Shown here: piece after piece, positions 23,068 to 34,800 of the stretch
How the letters are laid out: each line of letters starts with the position of its first letter
Numbering within the stretch: the first letter of the stretch is position 1
IMG/VR virus record: IMGVR_UViG_3300032083_001527
Location: 1-54,265 of that record
Reading direction: 5' to 3' (one strand)
Source of the DNA: a virus
DNA: 54,265 nucleotides
Made by a program: the position numbers and the translations under genes
The notes under the pieces: generated by a model
What the model was told of the DNA's origin: nothing
Database searches by the model: none
Seen by the model: the letters and a program-made list of their open reading frames with translations, nothing else

Positions 23068-24612
23068 TTATGCAAATTCGTCTTCGTCTTTTGCTGTATC
23101 TTGCTCTGTATTTGTACTATAAACATTACCCTTGTAGGTAAATGTTTTGCCAGAACCAAATCTTTTTCTAGCAGAAGCCAAAGCTTCTTGCTGTGTTAAT
23201 TTAAAATCAAAGTTTTGTGCAACCTCTGGTTTTAAATTATCATTAAAGTTTTGTTCCGCCATGTTAGTGTAGTACTCACTAACATACTCAGTTAGCATCT
23301 TAGGATTATTATATATACTCCTAACTATAACTTCGGCGTCAGCCATATTTATAGGTGTCTTAGGCGTAGGATCCATAGCTTCTAGTTTACCTTTATCTTT
23401 TCTAGCACTAGCAATACCAAGATCTTCATACGATGCTGTCATTATAGCTTCAGCTAAATCTTCAATAAACACTCTACCAAATGGATTTGTGTTTTGAGCT
23501 AACGATCTTAAATTACCTTTAGCAACTATCTGTTGCTTCATATTATTATAGTTCTTCTTGTAGTTGAACTCATTGTTTTCGCCTAGCTGGATATTTTCAG
23601 CCTTTATAGCATTGTCAGCAACTATAGCTCTTATAGCATTAAAACTAGCCTTATCAACACCAGCTCCTTTAACCATACTTTCTACTTGGCTAAAGCTCAT
23701 GAAGTTACCGTTTGCTTTAGATTTAGGTTCTTTAGCTTCTTCTTGACCTTGACCACCTTGCATCTCATTAGCCTTCATAGGAGACTTCATAGTCATAGGA
23801 CTGCCACCAAACTCATCTTCATTATCTTGTTCCCAAACAGGATGTGCAGATCTTTTTTGAGTTTGAGTATCTATATCTAGTTTTCTTTTTTGTTGTGTTT
23901 TTTTATCTTGCTCTTTCCAGTATTTTTCTGAAGCGTCAACAAAACTTTGGTAACCTTCTTTAGTGTTAGGGTACTTATTACCAAACTTATCTTCTTTAAA
24001 ATTACCATCTGAAGATAATTCAAATCTACCATCATCCCAAGCGTTTGCGTAGCTAGCTAGCTTAGCATTATTGTTTTCATCAAACTTAACATACTCTCTC
24101 AGCTCTTCACGTTCAGCAGCATAACACTCTCTACCAGCTGGCATATTATACCCAGCGTTACCGTTCTCATCGTAAACAACCTCCATCTCACCTTTTACTA
24201 TTTTAGCTACAGCGTTAGCGTTGCATCCACCTAAATCTTTGCTTGGATTTTCTATAGGTACATTAGCTATTTTATCGTTTAATTCTTTCTCTTGTTTTAT
24301 AGCATCAGCCTCTTTGTTTAGATCGTTTTCTAAAGACATCCTACCTCTTTTGTTTAAATAAACATATTTAAACCTTTGTTTTCTTAGTTTCTTTTCGTAT
24401 TTCTTGTACTCTTCATCTGTCATTTCACCAGTCTTAGCTAGTTCAGCTTTCATTGCTGAATTAAAATGTCTATTTCTAGCTTGTATAACTGTATTAACGC
24501 CTTCTGATAGGTGATCAGCTAGGTCCATAGCAGCGGTTGTAGCCGCTAATTTACCAACGCCTTCTGCTCGTGCCACTTGACCAGCACCTTGTACTAACAT
24601 TCTATCTGCCAT
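23068..24612 (-). CDS. Putative internal virion protein
   Basis: 514 residues, largely helical and charged. N-terminus MADRMLVQGAGQVARAEGVG; helix KKYEKKLRKQRFKYVYLNKR; a middle low-complexity part with GGSPMTMKSPMKANEMQGGQ; and an acidic C-terminus ending AKDEDEFA. Two Cys (DLGGCNANAV, GRECYAAERE). It lies between the giant polyvalent gene and the T7 gp14-like gene, the position of internal core proteins in podovirus-like genomes. The SPM-K motif is shared with accessory proteins of the island. No enzyme motif seen. Confidence 0.65.
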   Translation of the reverse strand: MADRMLVQGAGQVARAEGVGKLAATTAAMDLADHLSEGVNTVIQARNRHFNSAMKAELAKTGEMTDEEYKKYEKKLRKQRFKYVYLNKRGRMSLENDLNKEADAIKQEKELNDKIANVPIENPSKDLGGCNANAVAKIVKGEMEVVYDENGNAGYNMPAGRECYAAEREELREYVKFDENNNAKLASYANAWDDGRFELSSDGNFKEDKFGNKYPNTKEGYQSFVDASEKYWKEQDKKTQQKRKLDIDTQTQKRSAHPVWEQDNEDEFGGSPMTMKSPMKANEMQGGQGQEEAKEPKSKANGNFMSFSQVESMVKGAGVDKASFNAIRAIVADNAIKAENIQLGENNEFNYKKNYNNMKQQIVAKGNLRSLAQNTNPFGRVFIEDLAEAIMTASYEDLGIASARKDKGKLEAMDPTPKTPINMADAEVIVRSIYNNPKMLTEYVSEYYTNMAEQNFNDNLKPEVAQNFDFKLTQQEALASARKRFGSGKTFTYKGNVYSTNTEQDTAKDEDEFA

Positions 24613-24623
24613 ATTATATTAAT

Positions 24624-25400
24624 TTAATTAGTTGGAACATACTGTCCGGTAGCCGAATCATAAGTATATGTTTGTTGTGGGTTTCCTGTTGAAGGAGTAA
24701 AAGTACTTGATTCACCTGTGCCTTGTGGTATAGATGTATTACCTAAACCTTGTGCGGTTTCATCTCCAAAACCGGCTACAGCACCTGCTATGTTTTGTAA
24801 GCCACCTGATATAGCACCCATTTTAGCTGCTTGAGCTTGACCAGCTTGTTCTGCCGCAGCTGCTGTTTGCTGCTGCGCCATACCAAGAAGTGTTGATGTT
24901 CTATCTAATTCTGCACCTCTTTTAGTATACTCTCCTTGTATTTGTAAATCTTGTATTCTTTGCGCCTCTTGTCTTGCTGCCATTTGATTACTAGCTTCTT
25001 GTCGACCTATATCGACTGATGCTTGTTGTGATGCTAATTGCCCTTGCTGTGATAACTGTTGAGCTAATGCTGCCACACCACCACCACCTGCAGCACCACG
25101 TAAGCTATCTAATATGTTAGATTGACTTTGTTGAAACTGTTGTTTTTGAAACTGAGCTTGTTGTTGGTTAACAGTTAAATCCTCCATGGTGTTCTCCATG
25201 TTTAAAAAAGGATTACTAGTATCTAGATTTGCATAAACATTTTGAAGTCTATTCATCTCTTCTCTAGCTTCAGCTTCTTTTGCTTCAGCAGCTCTTTGTT
25301 GTTTACCAGCTTGTATAGCTCCAAATATACTAGTACCAGCAGATACGGCTGCGCCTATAACTGGTAGTATTTTTAAAGGACTATTTTTTTCTTCTGCCAT
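24624..25400 (-). CDS. Internal virion protein (T7 gp14-like, glutamine-rich)
   Basis: 258 residues. Begins MAEEKNSPLKILPVIGAAVS with a Gly/Ala membrane-like segment (VIGAAVSAGTSIFGAIQAGK), a coiled coil (AEAKEAEAREEMNRLQNVYA), then DTSNPFLNMENTMEDLTVNQ and long Gln/Ala-rich helices (GVAALAQQLSQQGQLASQQA). This order is shared by many marine phage proteins annotated as internal core proteins and resembles T7 gp14, which forms part of the ejection channel. Directly upstream (25408-25430) lies a copy of the ATGTAACTAT motif, suggesting a separate promoter. Confidence 0.72.
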   Translation of the reverse strand: MAEEKNSPLKILPVIGAAVSAGTSIFGAIQAGKQQRAAEAKEAEAREEMNRLQNVYANLDTSNPFLNMENTMEDLTVNQQQAQFQKQQFQQSQSNILDSLRGAAGGGGVAALAQQLSQQGQLASQQASVDIGRQEASNQMAARQEAQRIQDLQIQGEYTKRGAELDRTSTLLGMAQQQTAAAAEQAGQAQAAKMGAISGGLQNIAGAVAGFGDETAQGLGNTSIPQGTGESSTFTPSTGNPQQTYTYDSATGQYVPTN

Positions 25401-25407
25401 AATTGTT

Positions 25408-25430
25408 ATTTTACTATTATATAGTTACAT
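25408..25430 (-). promoter_or_regulatory. ATGTAACTAT...GTAAAAT motif, copy A
   Basis: On the minus strand: ATGTAACTAT, ATAATA, GTAAAAT, ending 7 bases before the ATG at 25400. The CTAT...ATAG core is an inverted repeat. The copy at 37340-37362 matches at 21 of 23 positions with equivalent placement just upstream of a start codon. Candidate phage promoter or operator; could be read by the phage sigma factor (inference). Confidence 0.5.
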
Positions 25431-25440
25431 TTTTTGCTAA

Positions 25441-25806
25441 TTATTTACTACTTTCTTCTATTTCACAGGCCGTAGCATAGAGTTCAGCTTTAGCTGTAGA
25501 GTTGTTTCTAAAAGTAGCGGTAGCGTAATAACCTAGCATCGATCCCATTTCAACTAAATTATTCTTTTGAAAAAATATAAACGAGCTAGTTGTTATATCG
25601 TCGGTATTAACACCTTGCTCTTCGATGTTTAAAACAGTTGTTGACGTTGTTTCTGTTATAGTGTTTATAACACCGATTAACTGCATAGCACTACTAACGT
25701 TAAATCCACCAAAAGTATTTGTTGGATAATTCACAAAGTAAGCTGTGTCGCCAACTTTGCAGGACATGTTGATAGGTGTTGTAAATGTTAAATTTATTGT
25801 TGCCAT
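25441..25806 (-). CDS. Small virion/tail-associated protein
   Basis: 121 residues, beta-rich N-terminus (TINLTFTTPINMSCKVGDTA, YFVNYPTNTFGGF), a Thr-rich middle and a C-terminal FFQKNNLVEMGSMLGYYATA, ending ACEIEESSK. It has the look of small tail or fibre-associated proteins placed after fibre genes in marine phages. It starts 1 base after the 473-residue gene. No motif; role inferred from position. Confidence 0.62.
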   Translation of the reverse strand: MATINLTFTTPINMSCKVGDTAYFVNYPTNTFGGFNVSSAMQLIGVINTITETTSTTVLNIEEQGVNTDDITTSSFIFFQKNNLVEMGSMLGYYATATFRNNSTAKAELYATACEIEESSK

Positions 25807-25807
25807 A

Positions 25808-27229
25808 TTATGATACTATATTATCTAAACTAACTGTTATTACTGAGTCGTCTATACCAACTTTATCTATTAAAATTAATATATATAATTTATACTCTGT
25901 TGTTCCTGTTCCAGTTGCTCTTATGCTACTAACACTAAATTCAACGTTACCACTAGTTAACGCCACATCGCTAGGCACTGGATGATTACTTGCTTGTGTA
26001 AATGTCTTACCTGTCAATGTATATATTAATGATATTTGTTTATTTTTACCATCATGCTCAAATCCATAGTATTGATTGTTAGCTGCACCTGATCCACCAC
26101 CGTTTATAGCAGCACCAGTAACAGCTGTGCCTATAACCTTAATTACAGAGCCAGTGTATTGATTAAATGTTTGAGTTGGAAAAGTAGATGCTATACTAGA
26201 ATCTTTTGTTCCTGATGTTTCTAAGTTGATCTTATAAGTTGTAGACCTTTTAAAAGCGACAGGTCTATTGTCCGCTGCTATTATAGACTTAGACAATTCA
26301 CATTCATTAGCGTTATCACCATCTGGATTTAAAGTTAAAACTTTTATAGTTTCTCCATCTGCAAAAAATTTATTGTTAGCGTCTGTTAAGAAAATCTCAT
26401 CTCCAACTTGCACGTCTGTTAAGCTATCAAATATAACCTTAGTCGCACCACTTGCCGCCATGCTACCGTTAACCTTGGTTACGCGTATTGTGGGTAAAGA
26501 AGGAAACCTTTGCTTATAAAAATAATGACCTTTTTTATTTAACTTTTGAGATAAAGATTGTTTAACACCAACGGGTAAAACAAAAGTTGAGTTAGTGTTT
26601 GTTAGTATAGAGTTATCGTTACTATCTAAAACACTTAGTTCAAAAGGAGTGTTTGGTGATCCGTATATTTTTATAAACCTTTCTTCACCTTCTTTATTAA
26701 TTGTTGAGCTACCAAGGTATAATCTTTTTATAGTATTAGTTGAAGGCGTGGTAACTCTAGCAACAGAGTAGTTTAAATCAACATTAACATCGTCTCTTGA
26801 CTTTATAGCTCTTGATGAATTACAAACTATATTAAACTTATTTAATGTTGGAGTTTTTTCTATAAATAAATTTAAATTACTATTGTTACCAGAAGATACA
26901 CTAACAGATGGTGGGTTTGATATTTTAAAGTTAGTGCTAGGTGTTATAGTAAATGTAGCTATTGCAACGTTTTTATTATAAGGTATTATACTAGATGTAG
27001 TATTAGTTGTTAACTCATTAACTTTACCAATGTTTGTTCTACTGGTTGAAACTGTAGTTGTGTTATTTATTACTATATTACCATCACTATCTATAGTTTT
27101 ACTACCAAAACTTAGTTGCTTTGAATTTGTTTTTAATTTTTGTGATACAGCTAATCCTGTAAAAGATAAACTTGAATTATAAGTTTTAGCTGCTATTTTT
27201 AATTTTAAATTTGTAGTAGTCTGTAACAT
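25808..27229 (-). CDS. Tail fibre/appendage-type structural protein
   Basis: 473 residues, Ser/Thr/Asn-rich and beta-rich throughout (NLKLKIAAKTYNSSLSFTGL, DGNIVINNTTTVSTSRTNIG, FTITPSTNFKISNPPSVSVS). No Trp and only two Cys. Contains short repeated-looking strands (GVKQSLSQKLNKKGHYFYKQ, TRVTKVNGSMAASGATKVIF). Composition and placement next to the 523- and 2232-residue tail proteins suggest a fibre or receptor-binding component. No enzymatic domain is seen. Confidence 0.6.
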   Translation of the reverse strand: MLQTTTNLKLKIAAKTYNSSLSFTGLAVSQKLKTNSKQLSFGSKTIDSDGNIVINNTTTVSTSRTNIGKVNELTTNTTSSIIPYNKNVAIATFTITPSTNFKISNPPSVSVSSGNNSNLNLFIEKTPTLNKFNIVCNSSRAIKSRDDVNVDLNYSVARVTTPSTNTIKRLYLGSSTINKEGEERFIKIYGSPNTPFELSVLDSNDNSILTNTNSTFVLPVGVKQSLSQKLNKKGHYFYKQRFPSLPTIRVTKVNGSMAASGATKVIFDSLTDVQVGDEIFLTDANNKFFADGETIKVLTLNPDGDNANECELSKSIIAADNRPVAFKRSTTYKINLETSGTKDSSIASTFPTQTFNQYTGSVIKVIGTAVTGAAINGGGSGAANNQYYGFEHDGKNKQISLIYTLTGKTFTQASNHPVPSDVALTSGNVEFSVSSIRATGTGTTEYKLYILILIDKVGIDDSVITVSLDNIVS

Positions 27230-27233
27230 AATT

Positions 27234-28805
27234 TTATACTTCTGTTGGATATAGATTTAAAAATATTTTATTGTTTTTAATTAAACCCGCTAAATCATCA
27301 GCTATCGATGATGCGGCTTGCCAAAAAGGAATTTCTAAGTTTGATTGAAAAGGTATTTTTACTTTAATTGTTTTTGTATCTATACTACCATCGGGTTTTA
27401 CAACTTGAGTTATTTCAGCATTAGCAATATCTAAATAACTATTATTTTGAGTAACAACTCCACTGGTATTTGTTTCTGAAACAAGTAGTGTGTAATTTTC
27501 AGGCGTGATAACACTACACGACATGAGCCAGTTATTAACATCAAGTGAATCTGTTGATGGATCATTATCTGATCCAGCAGCGCTTGTTGATATAATTTTC
27601 CAAATATCAGCTGTTTCGGCTATAAGCTCGTAATCAGGGTTGTCACCAACTGATATATACCACTGTAGATGGGTTGGTAAAACTCCATCTCCGGGTGTTA
27701 AAAAAGGATAATCTGTAGGATTTAAATATGGAATACTACCCGCACCACCTTCACCAGACCACGCTGCAATTCGATACCCTTCATTTCTTTGTAGATCATG
27801 AGCAACAGGATTTGACTCAGCATTAGGACCAATTGTTCCTTGTGTTAAAGTAATGTTAGCACTAGCATTGAGATCCATTCCATTAGATCCAGTAGCTCTA
27901 GGTGGAATTAAACATAAAATTGATCCGCACTCTGTGGTTACATTATTAGTGTTGTTAACATCAAACCATCCGCTCCAAGTGTTTCCATCTTCGAATGTAG
28001 CTGAACCACTATATTGATTATAAGTTGTTGGTTGAAAACTAGCTAAAGGAGAATCTTGTTGTGGATCTGGTGAACCAACAAAGTATCCTGGATTATTATT
28101 TAACCATAAAAAATTAGGATCATACACAGGTATGTTTCTGTAAGCATAAAGATCGTCTTCGTCATTAAAACAATTCCTGTTTTGAAGCCAGTAAATACTA
28201 CTCGCGTAGGCAGCATCATCAAAATATTTAGCTACAAAAATATCGCAGTTTTCATAATTAGAGTTAATTATTAATTCAAAAAATTGGAGACCTATGCTAT
28301 TATTAGTTGGGGTCCAAACCTCTTCTTCTTGACAAGGGGCTGCCGTACATCCAAAATCTAAATTTATATAAACATCATTACTAGGCATAGTAAAACCAGG
28401 ATCTAGTTGAACCATAACTATAATCTCGTTGTTGCAATTAGTATCACCATCTGTTAGGGTGTCATATATTCTTACTTGATTTAAAGTGCCTTGGTACTGA
28501 GATATAGCTGCACCTGTTGTATTAGAATTCATCTGCCAACTACGTACAGAGGTTTCTAGTGGAGATAATGCACCAATGTTAGCAGGAGAAATACTATTTA
28601 AAAAAACCATGTTTGAATTTATACGGTAATTAGGTAGTGGAGATATTTTTAAAAAATATGAATATACGGTTTGAGCTTGAGAAGAAGTATAACCCGTACC
28701 ACTAGGTAGGGTTTGAGCCTCTAGTGTTCCTGCGCTCATGTTATCTCCAGCAAACTCTTCTGCTGAATATGATGTTATAGTACAATTTTGTAGTGAACTT
28801 GACAT
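27234..28805 (-). CDS. Tail appendage/receptor-binding-type structural protein
   Basis: 523 residues, rich in Asn, Ser, Tyr and Pro with scattered Cys (NCTITSYSAEEFAGDNMSAG, FGCTAAPCQEEEVWTPTNNS). Beta-sandwich-like segments alternate with loops (VMVQLDPGFTMPSNDVYINL). The C-terminal part ends in ADDLAGLIKNNKIFLNLYPT. Lies 4 bases before the 473-residue gene and 11 bases after the giant tail gene. Likely a distal tail or adhesion protein; the call is by composition and context only. Confidence 0.58.
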   Translation of the reverse strand: MSSSLQNCTITSYSAEEFAGDNMSAGTLEAQTLPSGTGYTSSQAQTVYSYFLKISPLPNYRINSNMVFLNSISPANIGALSPLETSVRSWQMNSNTTGAAISQYQGTLNQVRIYDTLTDGDTNCNNEIIVMVQLDPGFTMPSNDVYINLDFGCTAAPCQEEEVWTPTNNSIGLQFFELIINSNYENCDIFVAKYFDDAAYASSIYWLQNRNCFNDEDDLYAYRNIPVYDPNFLWLNNNPGYFVGSPDPQQDSPLASFQPTTYNQYSGSATFEDGNTWSGWFDVNNTNNVTTECGSILCLIPPRATGSNGMDLNASANITLTQGTIGPNAESNPVAHDLQRNEGYRIAAWSGEGGAGSIPYLNPTDYPFLTPGDGVLPTHLQWYISVGDNPDYELIAETADIWKIISTSAAGSDNDPSTDSLDVNNWLMSCSVITPENYTLLVSETNTSGVVTQNNSYLDIANAEITQVVKPDGSIDTKTIKVKIPFQSNLEIPFWQAASSIADDLAGLIKNNKIFLNLYPTEV

Positions 28806-28816
28806 AATTAATTATA

Positions 28817-31800
28817 TTAACCAGAGTAACCAGAGTTATTAGAACCCTGACCAGCTGGATCGTTACTAGTATCGTTTTGAATAGTAAAAGTAAAAGTAGA
28901 AGGTGCTACTTCTGGTAGTTCAACCACCGTAGGATTACCTATACCCTGAACAGTAAACTCATTAGTATCTAAATTTGCCTGTGAACTCTGTACACCTTGT
29001 ATTCTATTAAACCATTTATTTTCTTTATCTATAAACTCAACAACTCTACCTTCCTGTAGATCAGTATTTAAAGCATCAACCCACCAGCCATTTTTACCTA
29101 TTAAGTTGTAGTAGTCATAATCATCTAGATTTTGTATAACTCTAGATTGTGAACCTTCATAGTTCATAGCTTTAAAAGATTTTACCTGACCAGGAGCATC
29201 GTTAAATACAACTTCTAATTTAGACTCACTAAAAGAGTTTAGAGAAGTTGCACCATAAAATAAATTTCTACCTACATTTGGTGAGTAATGTTTCCATATT
29301 GTACCATCTTTAACCGTTAGGTATTGACCAGAGATAGATAAACCTTCATCTGGTTTAAACGATTTAAAACTAACCCAACCTTTAGAAGTTTCGTTAAAAG
29401 AAATTGTTGGGCCATTAGCTGGTGATGGTGTAAACGTTAAGTTATATTCACCATTAACAGTATCAAAGTTACCAAGAAGTTTAGTTTTATTTTTTAAATT
29501 TTTTCTAAACCAAGTTTTCATACCAACACTTGATATAGGAGTTAAACCATCTCTTGATAATCTAAGAACAGCTCCTCTTTGTGTGTCGGTAAAATACATT
29601 CTGTATTGATCAACAGCTAAAGATTCTGGATTATTAGATATGCCATAGTCACCTAAAAATGTAGATACTTGTCCTAGCACTCTATCAGTTGCTGTTAACT
29701 GTGGATTACCATCTGCATTAAACACAGCTTCTTTATTTGCTAAAATTCTTAATATTCTATCTTCACAAAAAGCAATAACATCTGTATCTCTACTTTTTAA
29801 TCTTTGTATAGAGCCATAAGCCGGGTTTAAATCTTTAATTATTTTTTCACCCATGTTAAATTCATTTAAATCATTAACACCAGATGTTGTATTATATAAA
29901 CCTGAATATATTAAACTACTTGTTTTGTTCTCTTGACCAAAGTCATCTATTGTTGCAGATACTCTAACACCATTATCTATTTGAGGTGCGTTAAAGTCAT
30001 CACGTATTCTATCTGATTCTACTCCGTTACCAAATGAATAACAATTATGCCAACCAAGTTGAACAGCATATTGATAAACATCTTTTTTAATTTGGTAGTA
30101 ACCTGTTTGAAAATGTAAGGTTACATCAAATGAAGTACCAGCTACAGCATCAGGATCAGCTTCATCGAAACCAGTTATCCATCGAACATCTGTTAATTGA
30201 TTGTTACCACCAAATGAACCAAAGGGTGGAAAATGTTTTAAGAATATATTACCAGGAACATCATCTCCAACTACACTAGCGCCGTGGCCACCTATACCGT
30301 CACTTACGGCAAAAGCACTCACATCGTTAAACGCAGAACCATCTTGATTTGTTATAGATATTGTTCCTTGCGGTAAATCATCTGTAACACCACCATCAAA
30401 AGTTATAGTAACATCTACAGTTGGACCTGCTACGTATGTTACATTACTACCAGATGGAGCTTTATAATATTTTTCAACTTCACTTTTTGTAATTAAACCA
30501 CTACTATGTTCAAAGCTAATGTGATCGCCAATACCTATTCCACTTTTATGTACACCAACGACATCATCAGCGTTAGTTGATATTACTTTTATTATAGATT
30601 CGTTTTGTGTATACTCTGCTCCACCAACTTTAATATCTTTAAAAAGGTTTCCATCTAAATCAGTGGTTAAGCTGTTTATTTGATTACCACCTTCAATATC
30701 AAAGTATTGACTAAACACTCTAGATTTTAATGGTGCGTAAGCCAACGTGTTACCTTGTTCTAGTTTCATAGGTAGCGCATGTGTAGCTTCATAGTATATA
30801 TCAAGTTCTTCACCTTCTTTAGGTTCTGTTTCCCAAACACCTCTATCTGTTTCAGCTTCAATTACATCTCCACCGCTAATAAGAGCTCTTTGTAGTATAC
30901 TAAATCTTATAGCCCCAGCTGATCCATCGTGTTTAGCTTGACCTCTAGGATCAAACGCTTCTAAATCAGTTATACCTTCGTTTAGTATTTCCCCTGTTAC
31001 TTCATCTACTTTTCTAAACTCAAATCTTATAGAGTGTCTATTACAACCTCTTTGACTACCTTTACACTCTCTACATATAGCTTGATCTAAAAAATTACCA
31101 TCATTACCACCTGGATCACCAGCTATATTATTTTTCCTACATCCAACTTTTATTTTAATTGGTTCAGCTGGATAAGAAGAGTTAATAGAACCAGAAACGT
31201 AAAAATCTAGTTGAGAGCCCGTTAAATAAGAAGCTCCACTTTCTTTTAATATACTCCAGCAATCTATAGGATTGTTATTCTCATCCACACAATTAGCATT
31301 TTCACCGCCCCATCTTAAATCTGTTTCTGAAGCACTACTTCCACCAAGTAGAAATGTAGTACTATCATAAGCTGTTGAACTTGGACTTGATATATCTGGA
31401 CCAAAAGGATTGTTGTTGTTTGTAACAGGTTGTGTAGTAGATATTACTTTCTCTTTAAATTGATTATCATCATCATCTACTTCATCATTATCAAACGCAC
31501 GGCCAAAGTTTTTTATTTCGTTTGAATATTGTATTGGTAAACTAACACTTCCATCGGGACTAGATTCAACAACTACATATGTGTGTGGTTCGCCTCCTGG
31601 ACCAGATCCATCATCTAAAAATCTAAAATAAGTTCCAGGTGTTGTAAAGTAATTGTAAACAGTTAAAGCACCACCAACACCATTTAACTCAGATATATCT
31701 GTCGCGAATGTGCCTTCTGCTCCCCAACTATCTTGAGATCCATCTACACCTTTAGTTTGACTAAACACCATTCTGCACATACCAACTGCTGTTGGATCTG

Positions 31801-34800
31801 CACTCGTGTCTAGTGCTGTTGGCTTGTAATTGAATATATACGGAGGAGTAGAGTATTCAGTATCATCATTTGATAATGTTGTTAGTCCGTATCCAGCCGC
31901 TGGATCAGACGCATTTCCTCTAATACCCATCTCTGTTGTGTTACCAGAATTTGTACCAAACTCTTGTAAACGATATTTAGTAGCTCTAGCTCCATCTAAA
32001 AAAACTCTATTTCTAATATTAATACCTAGCCCAGCTATATTAGCATATGATGTGCCTAAAGTAGATTGATGCCAAGTTAAAAAATTTTCCCAATAAGCTC
32101 TTGTTATAGCACCATAGTTAATAACTTTATCAGCGTTGTTGCTTCCAAAGTTATCATCAAAATGTTCCACTCCTATACCTTGTAAAACACCGTTTCTTTG
32201 GCAACCTAAAGCAAAGAAGTTAGCTTGAATAGGATCATTACTTAAACCTTGAGGTGCTGGATTTTCTGAAAACTCACCCCAACCCCACCAGATATAAGGT
32301 GAATTTGACGTGTCTGTTACGTTTGCTGAACCAGTTGATTCTGCATCTAAATCAGCGTAAACACCAGTGCTACCAAATGCAGTATTACCACCACCTACAT
32401 AAGAGTATGGACCAGACTTAGCTGGACTATAAGTTTGTGAATCAACATAGCTTATAGCCACTTGATCTATCTCGGTAAAACCAATAGATGATGCTGTTAT
32501 TTTTTCTACATATTTTTCTATTGGTTCATCTTTTTCTATTAATACAAAAAATCTACCATCAAACTCTGGTTTGTTTTCTACCACCTCCTCTTTAAACTCT
32601 AAGAAGTAATTTAAATCATTAGCAGAAGGATCTGCTTCAAGTAAATTTAGTGCGTAACCAGCTAACGTGAAACGTTCTCTCATATTAGCACTTTCACCAA
32701 ATGATTTATTAAATCTAATTGTAGCGACGTTGTCCGTTGAACCTACTGTACCTCTACTAAAGTTTGTTACTTTTTTAAAATCTCCACTTACTATTTTGTT
32801 AACAGTAACACCTGTTGAATTATTAATAGTTCTACCAACAACTCTAGCTAGTAGTTGACCTCTTTTATTAGGACCGTATGTATCCAAAAAGTTTTGATAT
32901 TCATCTGGTCCAATGTCAATAGCTTTTCCCCTATCAGGATCTATAAGTAAAGTTGGATCAGCAGTATTTACAACATCACCACCACCATCATGGGTAAACT
33001 CTGATCCTAATCTTACCTCACCCATAAACCTATGGTCTATCTTTATAAAATCAGGAGCTTCATTTTCTATAGCTATTATTTTATATCTAGCATCTTCTAA
33101 TACTGGTATGTTTTCTCCATGAGCTTTTTTTAATTCTAAGTAAGTTTCAATATCTACTTTGTTTCTATCTGCTGATGGAAAAGATAACCATATATTTTCC
33201 TGTTCCTCAGCATAGTACCATCTATCCATCACCATACTATAGTATTCGTTAGAAGTTTCTTTAACGTAATACTTAACGTAATCCATCCACTCCATAGTGT
33301 CAGGCGTACTAGCTGGTAAACCTAGTTTGTTCCAGTCTTGTTGAACTAGTAGTTTATTAGACATTGCAGCTAGTTGTTTTTTAACTCTTACATCGTCTGT
33401 TTCAACTATATAGTTGGTTGTTGTTGGATCAGAATCTAAATCAATTAATCTATTTGATACAATAACAGGTGTTTCTCTACCGTACTTATCACCAAAAACC
33501 ATACCAACTTTATAATCTCTAATAGTTTTTACAGATCTTTTAGGTTGACCATTTACAGGTTCACTTACAACATTTTGAGTTAAACCAACAGGATATGTTA
33601 GATCAAAACCTTGTACGTAATTACCGTACACTACTCTACTACCAGTTATTTCTTGAGCTTTAGCGTGCCTAGGTACATTGTCAAAAGCTCTAAGTATTTG
33701 ATTTGAAGGTATAGCTCTATGTATAGTTTCTGATTTAATAGTTAAGCTACCAGTTTCTATACTTAATTGAGTTGTGTTATTGTTATCAACAGTCGTATCG
33801 TTTGGAGTAAATAACTCCCACTCGTTATCTCTAACCTTCTTAATACTCTTTATACTGTACACCGTTGGATTATCAGTTGATTTGTATAGCACTTCAACTT
33901 CTACAATATCTAAAGCTCTATCAGTGTAATAAGGTATAAAATCTTTTATAGTTAATTCTCTTATAGTATTTATCATACCTAAGTTATGGCCTTTCTTTAC
34001 GTCATAATCAAAAAGACCTGGATCAAAAGCTAATTCAGAAAATGGAGAGAATGCAGAGTACTCGCCATCTTCGTATTTATATCTATAACCAAACCTAGCA
34101 AACTTTAATTCAAACTTTGGTTTTTCTAAACTAGTAACTTCAAAAGACCAAGAGGTCATATCATTTTCAATTATCAAACTAGGTTCAGTTAAAACTTTAA
34201 CTCTTATTTTATTGGTTACAAAATCAACGGGCACAGATGTTGTTGACGCTTCATCTAAGTATGTTAAGAACTCAACTTTAAAATCAACTGCATCAAATCC
34301 CACTTCAACTTCTTCTTGAGTTACTGTTAATACATCTCCTTGAATTAAAGGTATTTGACTAAGCTCAGGTGATGATATACCTATGTTTACTGCGGTACCG
34401 CTAGTGTCATAAGATAAACCTATTTGCAATTCGTCACCTACTATTGGTTGAACTCCACCTGATATCCAAGGAACTAAACCAGATGTGTTTAAATATTCGT
34501 TTACCGTAAACTTTAACTCAGCTACATCACGAGCATCAACATGTATAGTCGGTGCTGTTTTAGGCGCTGGTCTAAGAACAGTAACATGCTCTTCTAATAA
34601 ATCATTGTTAACATTACCAAGGTTAGCATCACTAAACTCTACGTCACCAGCATCAACTAAGTCACCATTATTGTTTGTAATTAAAAGTTGTGTGTGAGTA
34701 TCAATATCAGCAGTAGTACCTGCTTTACATCTTGTTATGTTTATTTTTTTAGGCTCATGTACACCATCAGTAAAGAATAGCAAATCATCTATAATGTTTA